64,000 nt of DNA, taken from contig UQIB01000004.1 of the NCBI GenBank assembly GCA_900541015.1, forward strand, positions 1 through 64,000. The letters are read 5' to 3'. The stretch is from an uncultured Collinsella sp. (lineage in GTDB: Bacteria; Actinomycetota; Coriobacteriia; Coriobacteriales; Coriobacteriaceae). The translations under genes were made by a program, and so were the position numbers. Of the stretch, positions 17,823 to 26,754 are shown in pieces. The notes under the pieces are model-generated. The model had not been told where the DNA came from. It searched no databases and saw only the letters and a program-made list of their open reading frames with translations. Numbering within the stretch: position 1 is the first letter of the stretch; every line of letters begins with the position of its first letter.

Positions 17823-18899
17823 ATGATTACCACAACTCCGTTCGGCACCGCCCCCAGCGGCTTGCCGGTTACGGTCTATAACCTTGTTTGCGCAGGTGCC
17901 CGCGTGCGCGTCATGGACTATGGCGCGACCATCCTTGGCATCGAGGTTCCCGATGCCTCAGGCGATGTTGCCGACATCGCGCTCGGCTTCGATGCCCTCG
18001 ATGGCTACTTCGACAATCCGGCGTGTTACGGCGGAACTATTGGCCCTTCGGCCAACCGAACGGATAAAGGCCAAATCGAGATTGCCGGCACGGTCTATCA
18101 GATGGCATGCAACGATGGTCCTGACAAAGCCAATAATCTGCACACCGACCTTGAGCATGGCCTTCATAAGCGCGTGTGGAACGCCACAGTCGACGAGATT
18201 ACCAACACGGTGAGTTTTACATGCAAGTTGGCCGACGGCGAACTGGGCCTCCCGGGCAACCGCACCTTTACCGTTGCCTATGCCCTGCAGGCAGGGCCAA
18301 CGGGTGCCGCAGAGCTCACCTGCACGCAAAGCTGCGTTACCGATGCCGACACCTTCGTCAACATGACCAACCACACGTACTTCAACCTTGCGGGGCACGA
18401 TGCCGGCACGGTTCTGGACCAGGTCGCGACTATCGACGCCGAGGCTTTCCTCCCCCAGCGCCAGGACAACGTCTCTTCTGGCGAGGTTCGCCCCGTGGCC
18501 GGCACGCCATTCGATTTCCACGCACCCAAGACGCTCGGCCGCGACATCGATGCGAACGACGAGCAGCTCAAGATTGCACGGGGCTTTGACCATTGTTTCT
18601 GCCTGGATGGCTTTACTCCCGACGCCGACCCGCGCCACGCACTGCGCTTGCAAGATCCAAACTCGCGCCGCACGCTCGACATCTTCGTTACCGCACCGGG
18701 CGCGCATCTGTATACCGGCAACTGGCTCAGCGATATCGACGCCAAAGACGGCTGCAGTTACGGTCCTCGCGACGGCGTCGCATTTGAGCCCGAGTTTTGG
18801 CCTGATAACAATCATCACACAGATTGGGCACATCCCGTCTGCACACCTGACCACCCGTTTAGCTCGACGATTGTCTACCGATTCTCGACGATTTGTTAA
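17823..18899 (+). CDS. galM: aldose 1-epimerase (galactose mutarotase)
   Basis: The enzyme interconverts alpha and beta galactose so that galactokinase can act. The 358-residue protein shows family motifs: DYGATILGIEVPD, NPACYGGTIGPSANR (with NR for sugar binding), NNLHTD, the catalytic histidine in MTNHTYFNLAGHD, GFDHCFCLDG, and ending YTGNWL and FEPEFWPD with the general-base Glu. AAAGGA lies 6 bases before the ATG. It is the first gene in the Leloir block, about 125 bases before galK, with an operator of the LacI-type regulator upstream. Confidence 0.9.
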   Translation: MITTTPFGTAPSGLPVTVYNLVCAGARVRVMDYGATILGIEVPDASGDVADIALGFDALDGYFDNPACYGGTIGPSANRTDKGQIEIAGTVYQMACNDGPDKANNLHTDLEHGLHKRVWNATVDEITNTVSFTCKLADGELGLPGNRTFTVAYALQAGPTGAAELTCTQSCVTDADTFVNMTNHTYFNLAGHDAGTVLDQVATIDAEAFLPQRQDNVSSGEVRPVAGTPFDFHAPKTLGRDIDANDEQLKIARGFDHCFCLDGFTPDADPRHALRLQDPNSRRTLDIFVTAPGAHLYTGNWLSDIDAKDGCSYGPRDGVAFEPEFWPDNNHHTDWAHPVCTPDHPFSSTIVYRFSTIC

Positions 18900-18963
18900 C
18901 CCACCCTCGTCGAGGTGCGAGGGAACAGCGTTATGACTCCCGCCTACTCCCTCGCACCTTGAT

Positions 18964-18979
18964 ATGTTTACGTACTCAT
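18964..18979. promoter_or_regulatory. GalR-type operator 5 (upstream of galK)
   Basis: ATGTTTACGTACTCAT, identical to operator 1, 45 bases before the galK start. It implies that galKT has its own promoter besides any read-through from galM. Confidence 0.65.
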
Positions 18980-19023
18980 AAGCAAAGCCCGGTAACTCGG
19001 GATAACCAAGAAAGGAAGTCACC

Positions 19024-20229
19024 ATGACCGCCCCCGACGAAAAGACACTCGCCACGCTCACCAAGCTGTTTGAGGAGGAGTTTGGCCCCATCGGCGACCG
19101 CCAGGTGCTCTACGTGCACGCGCCCGGGCGTTCCGAGATCAGTGGCAACCACACCGACCACGAGGGCGGCCACGTTATCGCCGGCTCGCTCGATGTCGCT
19201 GTCGACGGCATCGCCGTAGCGACCGACACCAACAAGGTCCGCGTTGCCGATGAGGGCTACCCCACCTTTGAGATCACGCTCGATACGCTAGATGTTCAGG
19301 AGTCCGAGAAGGGCACGTCCGCAAGTCTCGTCCGCGGCATGGCCCACGAGATCGCAGCGCTTGGCGTTGAGCCCCAGGGCTTCGACTTCGCCTTCACCTG
19401 CTCTGTCCCCTCGGGCGGCGGCCTTTCCAGCTCCGCTGCCGTCGAGGCGGCATACGGTCGCGCCATGGAGACGCTCTGGGGCGCACCCGCCATCGAGCCC
19501 GTCGCGCTCGCCCAGATGAGCCAGCGCACCGAGAACAACTATTACGGCAAGCCCTGCGGTCTGATGGACCAGGCCGCTGTGTGCCTGGGCGGCCTTGCCT
19601 ACATGGACTTTGAGGACCAGGCTCAGCCTAAAACCCAGAAGCTCGAGCTCAATTTTGAGGATCACGGTTATGCGCTCGTGCTCGTTAAGGTTGGCGCCGA
19701 CCATGTGGCAGCTACCGACGACTACGCCGCCGTTCCGCGCGAGATGCAGGACGTCGCTGCCGAGTTTGGCAAGGCACGCCTGTGCGAGGTAAACGTGGCG
19801 GACTTTGACGCCAAGCTCCCCGAGCTGCGCGCCAAGCTGGGCGACCGTGCCTGCCTGCGCGCCGTTCACTACTGGTACGAAAACGGCCTGGTCGATAAGC
19901 GCTGGGCGGCCCTGAACGCCGGCGACATTGACCAGTTCCTGGTCCTGACGCGCGAGTCCGGCGCCAGCTCCGCCATGTACCTGCAGAATGTTGTTGCCAA
20001 ACTGGGTGCCGAGCAGCCTTCCATGTACGCACTTGCTCTTGCCGAGCATGTGCTCGACGGCCGTGGCGCCGTTCGTATTCACGGCGGCGGCTTTGGCGGT
20101 ACCATCCAGGCCTTCGTGCCGCTCGATCTGGTCGACACCTTCATTGCCAAGATGAACGGCTGGCTGGGCGAGGGCTCTGCCCGTCACTACGCCATCTCTG
20201 ACAAGGGGGCTTACGCGGCATGGCTGTAA
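19024..20229 (+). CDS. galK: galactokinase
   Basis: It phosphorylates galactose to galactose-1-phosphate. The 401-residue protein is of the GHMP kinase family: the galactokinase signature GRSEISGNHTDHEGG (about residues 36-50), the ATP-binding PSGGGLSSSAAVE (about 130-142), and the third motif HGGGFGGTIQAF (about 358-369). MDQAAVCLGG gives the catalytic Asp region. GAAAGGAAG lies 6 bases before the ATG. Its stop overlaps the galT start in TAATG, so the two are translationally coupled. Confidence 0.95.
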   Translation: MTAPDEKTLATLTKLFEEEFGPIGDRQVLYVHAPGRSEISGNHTDHEGGHVIAGSLDVAVDGIAVATDTNKVRVADEGYPTFEITLDTLDVQESEKGTSASLVRGMAHEIAALGVEPQGFDFAFTCSVPSGGGLSSSAAVEAAYGRAMETLWGAPAIEPVALAQMSQRTENNYYGKPCGLMDQAAVCLGGLAYMDFEDQAQPKTQKLELNFEDHGYALVLVKVGADHVAATDDYAAVPREMQDVAAEFGKARLCEVNVADFDAKLPELRAKLGDRACLRAVHYWYENGLVDKRWAALNAGDIDQFLVLTRESGASSAMYLQNVVAKLGAEQPSMYALALAEHVLDGRGAVRIHGGGFGGTIQAFVPLDLVDTFIAKMNGWLGEGSARHYAISDKGAYAAWL

Positions 20230-21848
20230 TGACTGATGTGCGCGAGGCCGCGCAGAACCTGATCGAGTACAGTATCCACCGATCTATGATCGGCCAGGAC
20301 GATCGCATCTGGGCATACAACACCATTTTGGAGTGCATCGGCGCCACGGGCCCAGCACTCGACATGACCTGGGCGCTCAAGACCGAGAAGATTTCGCTCG
20401 TGCACCCCAATACACTCCCCGACTTTGACCTGGAGGGCACGCTTGCTGCGCTTGCCGAGGCGGCTGTTGCCAACGGCGCCGCCGAGGACACAGCATCGGG
20501 CCGCGACCGCATCGCCATGCGCATCATGGGCGCGCTCATGCCGAGACCTTCGGTTGTAAACGAAGAGTTCAACGGCCGTATGGGCGTCAACGAGCCCCGC
20601 GCCGCGACCGACTGGTTCTACGGCCTGTGTTGCGACGCCGGCTACGTGCGCCGTGCCGCCATCGCGCGCAACATCAAATGGAGCACCCCCACCAACTGGG
20701 GCGACCTGGAGATCACCATCAACCTGTCCAAGCCCGAGAAGGACCCGCGCGATATTGCCGCGGCCGGTGCCGCAAAGAACACGGGCGAGAAGTACCCCGC
20801 CTGCCAGCTCTGCATCGAAAACGAGGGCTATCCCGGACGCTCCGCCGCAGCCGACGGCGGCGCTCATCCCGCTCGCCAGAACCTGCGCATTATCCCCATT
20901 GAGCTCAACGGCGAGCGCTGGGGCTTCCAGTACAGCCCGTACGCGTACTTTAACGAGCACTGCATTGCCATGAGCTCCGAACATCGTCCGATGCACGTCG
21001 ACCGCAAGGGCCTGACCTGCCTGCTCGACTTTGTGGACCTGTTCCCGCATTACTTCATCGGCTCCAACGCCGACCTGCCTATCGTGGGCGGCTCGATTCT
21101 GTCGCACGACCACTTCCAGGGCGGCGCGCACGAGTTCCCCATGATGCATGCCGCAGAGGTCTCGCAGTTTAGCGTGCCCGGTTTTGACCAGGTCAGCGGT
21201 ACCGTGCTGCAGTGGCCGCTCTCGGTGCTGCGCTTGCGCTCGCACGACCGCGCCCAGCTGCTCGACGCTGCCGAAAAGATCATCCTCGCCTGGCGCGAGT
21301 GGACCGACGAGTCCGTGGGCGTCATCGCGCACACAGCCGACGGCGTGGCGCACAACACCGTGACGCCCGTCATCCGCCGCGTCGACTCCCGCGGCAATGC
21401 CGGCGGCGAGATCTACGAGGCCTACCTGGCGCTTCGCTGCAACATCACGACCGACGAGCATCCGCTGGGCGTATTCCACCCGCATGCTGAGTACCACCAC
21501 ATCAAGAAGGAGAACATCGGCCTGATCGAGGTCATGGGCCTGGCCATTCTTCCGCCGCGCCTGGTTCCCGAGCTCGGCGCTGTCCGCGAGCACTTGCTGG
21601 CGGCCAAGGCCGATGCCAGCTACGACCTTGCCGGTGCGCTCGAGGGCGATGATCTATGCCGCAGCCACGCCGCATGGGCCGAGGACGTCTTTGCCCGCCG
21701 CGCCGACGAGCTTACGGCCGAAAACGCCATCGACATCCTGCACGAGGAGGTCGGCGTGGTGTTTGGCCACGTGCTCGACAACGCCGGCGTCTTTAAGTGG
21801 GACGAGGCAGGCCGCGCCGCCCAACAGCGCTTTATCGACTCGCTATAG
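20229..21848 (+). CDS. galT: galactose-1-phosphate uridylyltransferase (class 2)
   Basis: It exchanges UDP between glucose-1-phosphate and galactose-1-phosphate. At about 540 residues it is the long GalT2 type of Gram-positives, which lacks the HPHPQ-type active site arrangement of class 1; SILSHDHFQGGAHEFPM holds the conserved histidines. The start at 20229 uses the ATG in TAATG shared with the galK stop; an ATG nine bases upstream is possible. GCDAGYV-like and PHYFIGSNADLPIVGG segments support the family. No galE is present in the window, so UDP-galactose 4-epimerase must come from elsewhere. Confidence 0.93.
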   Translation: MTDVREAAQNLIEYSIHRSMIGQDDRIWAYNTILECIGATGPALDMTWALKTEKISLVHPNTLPDFDLEGTLAALAEAAVANGAAEDTASGRDRIAMRIMGALMPRPSVVNEEFNGRMGVNEPRAATDWFYGLCCDAGYVRRAAIARNIKWSTPTNWGDLEITINLSKPEKDPRDIAAAGAAKNTGEKYPACQLCIENEGYPGRSAAADGGAHPARQNLRIIPIELNGERWGFQYSPYAYFNEHCIAMSSEHRPMHVDRKGLTCLLDFVDLFPHYFIGSNADLPIVGGSILSHDHFQGGAHEFPMMHAAEVSQFSVPGFDQVSGTVLQWPLSVLRLRSHDRAQLLDAAEKIILAWREWTDESVGVIAHTADGVAHNTVTPVIRRVDSRGNAGGEIYEAYLALRCNITTDEHPLGVFHPHAEYHHIKKENIGLIEVMGLAILPPRLVPELGAVREHLLAAKADASYDLAGALEGDDLCRSHAAWAEDVFARRADELTAENAIDILHEEVGVVFGHVLDNAGVFKWDEAGRAAQQRFIDSL

Positions 21849-21902
21849 AGCACGGGCCCGAACGTCCAACAGCAGCCCGCACGACATAGCCACCTACACG
21901 AC

Positions 21903-21942
21903 AACGGCGCCCGCCGGCAACATCGCCGACGGGCGCCGTTTT
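21903..21942 (+). terminator. terminator of the gal operon
   Basis: AACGGCGCCCG pairs with CGGGCGCCGTT, followed by TTTT, 55 bases after the galT stop. Confidence 0.8.
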
Positions 21943-21974
21943 CTGATGCAAGGGTAACTAATTTGCACCAAAAC

Positions 21975-22011
21975 AAGGAGTGCCCCAAACTGCCGGCAGA
22001 AAAAGAACGTC
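21975..22011 (+). repeat. 37-bp direct repeat, left copy
   Basis: AAGGAGTG-CCCCAAACTGCCG followed by CAGAAAAAGAACGTC. A copy with a few changes occurs at 23486-23522, so the pair brackets the ATPase gene at 22161-23462. Confidence 0.55.
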
Positions 22012-22033
22012 CCCAGATGCCTACCCAAACCCT

Positions 22034-22121
22034 CACATTATTCGATGGAAAAACGTGATTGCCTCCCACATTATTCGATGGAAAAACGTGGTTCATTCCC
22101 ACATTTTTCAATGGAAAGACC
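22034..22121 (+). repeat. three 33-bp-spaced direct repeats upstream of the ATPase gene
   Basis: CACATTATTCGATGGAAAAACGTG occurs at 22034-22057 and again identically at 22067-22090; a diverged third copy (CACATTTTTCAATGGAAAGACC) starts at 22100. The period is 33 bp, about three helical turns. The last copy ends 40 bases before the ATPase start, so they could be protein-binding sites over its promoter. Confidence 0.65.
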
Positions 22122-22160
22122 AAAACAGTCTTATACTAAACATGATCGTTAGGAGGCAGT

Positions 22161-23462
22161 ATGCAGCGACAGCTAATGGACGAACTCATCGCTTGGAAAT
22201 CTAGGGCAAACCGCAAGCCCCTCCTGCTTAAGGGGGCCCGCCAGACGGGAAAAACCTGGCTTCTCAACGAATTCGCAGGCCAGCAGTATCAAAACGTCAT
22301 CCGTTTTGACTTTATGCTCGAACCGGGCGTACGTTCGCTGTTCGACGGAAGCCTTGACCCCAAACGCATCATCTCCCAGATAGAGCTCCTGCGCGGCCAG
22401 ACCATAACGCCGACAGACACACTCATCATCTTCGACGAAATCCAAGAGGCACCGCGTGGCATCACCTCGCTCAAATACTTCAACGAGCTGGCGCCGGAAT
22501 ACCATATCGTGGCAGCCGGCTCCTATATGGGGCTCGCGCTCCGACGCGAAAACGAGTCGTTCCCCGTCGGCAAGATTGACCAGCTTACCATGCGCCCCAT
22601 GGGGTTTGTCGAGTTCGTTCGTGCCGTCGATGGCGATCCGCTCGCAGATGCCATCCTTGCCGCAGACATGGACCTGCTGGCAAACGTTTCCGAAAAGCTC
22701 GAGTGCCTGCTCAAGGAATACCTCGTTGTCGGTGGCATGCCAGAAGTTGTCTCCGCTTTCGCCGCCTCCCACGATTTCATCGAGGCCCGCAGGCTTCAGC
22801 AGCAAATCATCGAAGCTTACGAATCCGATTTTGGCAAGCATGCGCCAGCCCGCATCGTCGAGCGCATGAGGCTGGTTTGGAAATCCCTTCCCGGCCAGCT
22901 CGCAAAGGAAAACAAGAAGTTCGTCTACGGTGCGCTCCGTCCCGGGGCGCGCGCACGCGATTTTGAGGAAAGCCTCCAGTGGCTCATGGACTATGGAATC
23001 GTTCATAAGGTACCACGTGTTTCCGCCCTAAGAGCACCACTCACAAGCTACGAGGATCTCTCGGGCTTCAAGCTGTTCTGCATCGACACCGGCATCCTCG
23101 GAGCACTCTCCGGCCTCACGCCAGCCATTGTTCTGAACGGGCCCGCTGTTTTTACGGAGTTCAAAGGCTCGCTGACCGAGCAATACGTCGCACAGGAGCT
23201 TTTGCTCCAAGGCAAAACTCCCGCGTATTGGTCATCCTCCTCCGGCAATGCAGAGACTGACTTTGCCATCGACCATGCGGGGACCGTGCTTCCGCTCGAG
23301 GTCAAGGCGGCAGAGAATCTCAAAGCAAAGAGCCTGAGGATTGCCTGCGAGAAGTTCAAGCTCGAGCGCTGCGTGAGAACATCGTTAGCGGCATATAGAG
23401 ACGAAGGCACGCTCGTCAACATTCCGCTCTGGGAGATTGGGCAAATCGACAAGCTGGCATAG
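22161..23462 (+). CDS. AAA-type ATPase with DUF4143 domain
   Basis: This 433-residue protein belongs to the widespread AAA_14/DUF4143 ATPases. The N-terminal third has Walker A (LLKGARQTGKTWLL, about residues 22-35) and Walker B (LIIFDEIQEA). MRPMGFVEF and VGGMPEVV are typical of the middle. The C-terminal DUF4143 part ends with a nuclease-like fold containing TDFAIDHAGTVLPLEVKA (Asp, then ExK). GGAGG lies 6 bases before the ATG. The cellular role of the family is not settled. The gene stands alone, bracketed by direct repeats and preceded by tandem 33-bp repeats, which suggests a mobile single-gene cassette. Confidence 0.85.
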   Translation: MQRQLMDELIAWKSRANRKPLLLKGARQTGKTWLLNEFAGQQYQNVIRFDFMLEPGVRSLFDGSLDPKRIISQIELLRGQTITPTDTLIIFDEIQEAPRGITSLKYFNELAPEYHIVAAGSYMGLALRRENESFPVGKIDQLTMRPMGFVEFVRAVDGDPLADAILAADMDLLANVSEKLECLLKEYLVVGGMPEVVSAFAASHDFIEARRLQQQIIEAYESDFGKHAPARIVERMRLVWKSLPGQLAKENKKFVYGALRPGARARDFEESLQWLMDYGIVHKVPRVSALRAPLTSYEDLSGFKLFCIDTGILGALSGLTPAIVLNGPAVFTEFKGSLTEQYVAQELLLQGKTPAYWSSSSGNAETDFAIDHAGTVLPLEVKAAENLKAKSLRIACEKFKLERCVRTSLAAYRDEGTLVNIPLWEIGQIDKLA

Positions 23463-23485
23463 GCGCTGTGGAGGGGGTGCCCCGT

Positions 23486-23522
23486 AAGGAGTGTCCCAAA
23501 CTGCCGACAAAAAAGGAACGTC
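23486..23522 (+). repeat. 37-bp direct repeat, right copy
   Basis: Second copy of the repeat at 21975-22011, with a few substitutions (AAGGAGTGTCCCAAACTGCC, then GGAACGTC). Confidence 0.55.
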
Positions 23523-23578
23523 TCTATCTGCCGCATTCCCGAAGCAAGGCAACACCGATGTTTTGGCAACGGTAGCGA

Positions 23579-23677
23579 GCGGGCCGCATTTGAGACAAGG
23601 TGACGCGAAACGAAAGGGCGCTGACCTTCTGGTCGCGCCCTTGAAGTTGAACGTCAGATTGTCCAAATGCGGCCCGC
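23579..23677. repeat. nested palindrome downstream of the ATPase gene
   Basis: The outer arms GCGGGCCGCATTT (23579-23591) and its complement (23665-23677) enclose a strong inner hairpin at 23614-23642 (AAGGGCGC, GACC-TTCT-GGTC, GCGCCCTT). The nested design resembles the palindrome at 7335-7459. A further hairpin, TCCGCCGTTC with complement, lies at 23692-23715. They sit between the convergent ATPase and lacC genes and may terminate both. Confidence 0.55.
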
Positions 23678-23744
23678 GCAGCGTCGACCGGTCCGCCGTT
23701 CGGTAGAACGGCGGAACCAATAGGTTTGGTAAAACGCCGTAACC

Positions 23745-24680
23745 CTACAGCTCCGTTACTTCAACGCTGTTGTAGACCTCGTCCCAGCGATCCATAACCA
23801 GGTGGCCGGTCTTGGGATCCATGGCGTTGAGCTTGCCGCAGGCATTGGCGGTCTTGAGCACCGTGACATCGTCGGCACCAGCAGCAATGGCATGCGCAAA
23901 GCCGGCGATGGTCGAGTCGCCGGAACCCGTCGCGTTCACAGCCGCAATCGCGGGCGTCTTGGCGCGGAACGCGCGACCCTCATGGAAGCCCACCGAACCG
24001 GCAGCGCCCATCGAAACGACAACCCAGGGAATACCGGCAAAGCGGCCATCGGCGGCAAGCGCCTCGCGCAGGGCATCGACATCATCGGTCGTAAAGGACG
24101 TACCCAGCAGGCCGTTAATCTCGGTCAGGTTGGGCTTTACGAGCTCAGGCTTAGCGTCGGACTCAAGCGCGGCCTCCAGCGATGCACCCGAGGTGTCGAG
24201 CAGCACCTTGGCGCCCGCCTCCTCGGCGATCTTGACGAGCTCGGCATAGTAGCCGGCATCGACACCACGCGGCAGCGAGCCCGAAAGCGTCACAACGTCC
24301 GCCTTTGCTGCAAGCTCGGCGAATTTGGCCGTAAAGGCCTCGAGCTCGGCAGGCGCAATCTGCGGGCCGCTCTCCAGCAGCTCGGTCTGATTACCCTCGT
24401 GCAGAATATTCAGGCAAATGCGCGTCTCACCGGCGATGGGCACAAAGTCGTTCTTGACGCCGTCGGCATCCATAAGCTCGGCCATATAGGCGCCCATGTG
24501 ACCACCAAGCAGTCCGGTCGCGAGCACGTCGTCGCCCAGCTGCAGCAGCACGCGGCTCACGTTGAGGCCCTTGCCGCCGGCAGTCTTTTCGGGCGTCACG
24601 CGGTTAACATCATCGATGATCAGCTTGTCGAGCTGATAGCGCGTATCGATCGACGGGTTCATGGTAACGGTCAGAATCAT
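23745..24680 (-). CDS. lacC: tagatose-6-phosphate kinase (PfkB family)
   Basis: It phosphorylates tagatose-6-phosphate to tagatose-1,6-bisphosphate; members also accept fructose-6- or fructose-1-phosphate. The 311-residue protein starts MILTVTMNPSID with DKLIIDDVNRV, closely like LacC. It shows PfkB signature 1 (AGGKGLNVSRVLLQLG, about residues 35-50) and signature 2 with the catalytic Asp (NATGSGDSTIAGFAHA, about 250-262). AGGAG lies 6 bases before the ATG at 24680. It is the last gene of the lacA-lacB-lacX-lacC unit on the minus strand, which supports tagatose over fructose as substrate. Confidence 0.85.
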   Translation of the reverse strand: MILTVTMNPSIDTRYQLDKLIIDDVNRVTPEKTAGGKGLNVSRVLLQLGDDVLATGLLGGHMGAYMAELMDADGVKNDFVPIAGETRICLNILHEGNQTELLESGPQIAPAELEAFTAKFAELAAKADVVTLSGSLPRGVDAGYYAELVKIAEEAGAKVLLDTSGASLEAALESDAKPELVKPNLTEINGLLGTSFTTDDVDALREALAADGRFAGIPWVVVSMGAAGSVGFHEGRAFRAKTPAIAAVNATGSGDSTIAGFAHAIAAGADDVTVLKTANACGKLNAMDPKTGHLVMDRWDEVYNSVEVTEL

Positions 24681-24736
24681 ATTGAACTCCTGTTTCCGGG
24701 GCACGGCGTGTGCGACCCCAAACATACGATAGCTCT

Positions 24737-25618
24737 TTAAAGGATCTCGATCTCAAAGCCGCGGGTGACGGTCTCCCCCGGCTTGGCCACCAGGCAGCCA
24801 CGCTTGTGCTCCAGAATATCATCCTCGTCGGAGCAGGTGGACAGGCCGCCCCACGGTTCCACGGCAACAAAGTCGCCCTCGGGCTTGCTCCACACAATCA
24901 GGTACGGCATATCAGGGAACGTCAGGCGCACGCCCTTGTCCTCGGTTTTCTTGGTCAGCGTAACCACGCGGCTCTCGAGCACGTCGAAGATGGTCTCTGC
25001 GAAGTCAAAGAGTTCGTGGGTCAGCGGCAGGTCATGGCCAACCATCGGATTCTTGCTGCGATGCTCAACATCAATCAGGCCCGTCGAGGGAACGGCAGTA
25101 CAGAGCTCGGCGGCCTCGCGCTGCTCAAAACGGAGCTCGTAGTCGTCATAGGACTCGCCCTCGTCAAGCGGGCACTTAAAGCCGGGGTGACCACCCACAA
25201 AGAATGGCATGTCCTCGGTGCCCTCATTGGTCACCTCGTACGATACGGCCACCTTTTCCGAATCGATCGTGTAACGAGCAACGATTTTAAACGGATACGG
25301 GTACTGCTCGAGCAACTCGGCATGGTCGGCAGAGCTTAGGCTCAGCGCGACCATGTTGTCGCTCTGCTCCTCGAGCTTCCACTCCTGTTTGCGAGCAAAG
25401 CCGTGACGGGCAAGCTTGACCTCGCGGCCGCCCATGGTCATTGCGTGACCGTCTCGAAGGCCGCCGCAGATCGGGAAACAAATGGGCGCCTGGCCCGACC
25501 ACACCGCCGGGTCGCCCTGCCACAGGTACTCACGGCCGTTGGCCGCAATAGAAGTGAACGATCCGCCAGCCGTGCTCAGTGCTACGCGGATAGAACCGTT
25601 ATCAAGAACAAACTCCAT
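24737..25618 (-). CDS. lacX: aldose 1-epimerase family protein (LacX-like)
   Basis: This 293-residue protein of the galactose mutarotase-like fold matches the LacX branch: LSTAGGSFTSI, GREYLWQGDPAVW, FPICGGLRDG, the active-site HGFAR, FVGGHPGFKCPL and VEPWGGLST. The start is ATG at 25618 with GGGAAGG about 6 bases upstream. LacX-like proteins accompany lac operons of lactic acid bacteria; they probably interconvert anomers of a sugar or sugar phosphate. It lies 56 bases upstream of lacC and 119 bases downstream of lacB, consistent with one operon. Confidence 0.82.
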   Translation of the reverse strand: MEFVLDNGSIRVALSTAGGSFTSIAANGREYLWQGDPAVWSGQAPICFPICGGLRDGHAMTMGGREVKLARHGFARKQEWKLEEQSDNMVALSLSSADHAELLEQYPYPFKIVARYTIDSEKVAVSYEVTNEGTEDMPFFVGGHPGFKCPLDEGESYDDYELRFEQREAAELCTAVPSTGLIDVEHRSKNPMVGHDLPLTHELFDFAETIFDVLESRVVTLTKKTEDKGVRLTFPDMPYLIVWSKPEGDFVAVEPWGGLSTCSDEDDILEHKRGCLVAKPGETVTRGFEIEIL

Positions 25619-25737
25619 AGGAGCCTTCCCTTTCTTACGACAGCCCGCCAAGTCAATAGGGCTGATAGAAAACCGGCCCGCGCCCCCTCACAGAAACGCG
25701 AGCCGTCAACGGACTAGTTAATTACGCCGAATACCCG

Positions 25738-26262
25738 CTAATCATGGTATTCGCCGCGGTCCCACTTCTCGAGGAACTCGTCAAAGAAGTGCGGGTCAGC
25801 CTGAGCCTCGGCGTCGGCCTTGTTGCAGGCGTCGATCTTGGCGATCAGGGCATCGTGCTCGGGGGTCTTCTCGTAGGGCTCCTCCAGGAAGGCAAGCATG
25901 ATGTCGGCCATCAGGAACTCACCGGTGATCTTGCCGCCAAAGCCCACGATGTTGGCGTTGAGCTCACGACGGGCATACAGGGCAGAGGTCATGTCGCGGA
26001 CCAGGGCGCAGCGGGCGCCGGGAACCTTGTTGACGGCGTTGGTGATGCCAATGCCGGTGCCGCACAGGGCCACGCCAAAGTCGGCCTTGCCGCTGGCAAC
26101 AGCCTCGCCCACGGCCTTACCGTAGATGGGATAGTGCGTACGGGTGTGGCTGTAGGTGCCGCAGTCGAGCACCTTGTAGCCAGCCTGCTCCAGGCGGTCG
26201 GCCAGATAGATCTTCTCGTCCGTAACGATATGGTCGCAACCGATTGCGATGGTCTTCTTCAT
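25738..26262 (-). CDS. lacB: galactose-6-phosphate isomerase subunit LacB
   Basis: With LacA it converts galactose-6-phosphate to tagatose-6-phosphate. The 174-residue protein belongs to the RpiB/LacAB family and is close to LacB in length and sequence: AIGCDHIVTDEKI, DCGTYSHTRTHYPIYG, FGVALCGTGIGITNAVNKVPGARCALV, and RELNANIVGFGGKITG. The catalytic region around CGTGIG is intact. It follows lacA after about 60 bases. GAAAGGACG lies 7 bases before the ATG. Confidence 0.92.
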   Translation of the reverse strand: MKKTIAIGCDHIVTDEKIYLADRLEQAGYKVLDCGTYSHTRTHYPIYGKAVGEAVASGKADFGVALCGTGIGITNAVNKVPGARCALVRDMTSALYARRELNANIVGFGGKITGEFLMADIMLAFLEEPYEKTPEHDALIAKIDACNKADAEAQADPHFFDEFLEKWDRGEYHD

Positions 26263-26325
26263 CAGAACGTCCTTTCGTCTGAATTCACAAGTTGAGGTAG
26301 AAGTTCGAGTTCTCGGTGGCTCTCG

Positions 26326-26754
26326 TTAGGCCATCTTGTTGAGCATGTCGACACGGATCTGGTGACGGCCGCCGGCGTACTGGGCGCGCAGGAACTCGCG
26401 GGCGATCTTCTTGGCGACCTCGGTGCCCACAACGCCCGGGCCCATGGTGACCATGCGCGAGCCGTTGTGCTCGCGGGTCATGTAGGCGGAACGCTCGTCG
26501 GAAATGTTGGCGACGACCATGCCCTTGATCTTGACGGCGGCCATATAGGAGCCGACGCCGTACTTATCAAATGCGAAGCCCTGGGAATCCTTGTGCTCCA
26601 ACAGGTCCTTGGCAACGGCGGTCGCGGAATCGACAAAGTCCGCGGCAGGGGTCTCGGAATAGTCGACGACCTCGTGACCGTCGGCGATGAGCATCTCCTT
26701 GATGGACTCCTTCATCGACATACCGTCGGCATCGGAAGCGATTACAACCCTCAT
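26326..26754 (-). CDS. lacA: galactose-6-phosphate isomerase subunit LacA
   Basis: This partner of LacB is 142 residues long, the usual size. MRVVIASDADGMSMKESI, VVDYSETPAADFVDSA and GVGSYMAAVKIKGMVVANISDERSAYM are typical, as is NGSRMVTMGPGVVG. It is the first gene of the lacABXC operon and has an excellent ribosome-binding site (AAGGAGGATGTC before the ATG). A TTCAAACAGTAAC box that also lies upstream of the DeoR gene at 45386 occurs 117 bases upstream. Confidence 0.92.
   Translation of the reverse strand: MRVVIASDADGMSMKESIKEMLIADGHEVVDYSETPAADFVDSATAVAKDLLEHKDSQGFAFDKYGVGSYMAAVKIKGMVVANISDERSAYMTREHNGSRMVTMGPGVVGTEVAKKIAREFLRAQYAGGRHQIRVDMLNKMA

Noticed and set aside
22034..22121. Small CRISPR array
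   Set aside because: There are only three copies with nine-base spacers, and the third is diverged; iterated binding sites fit better.
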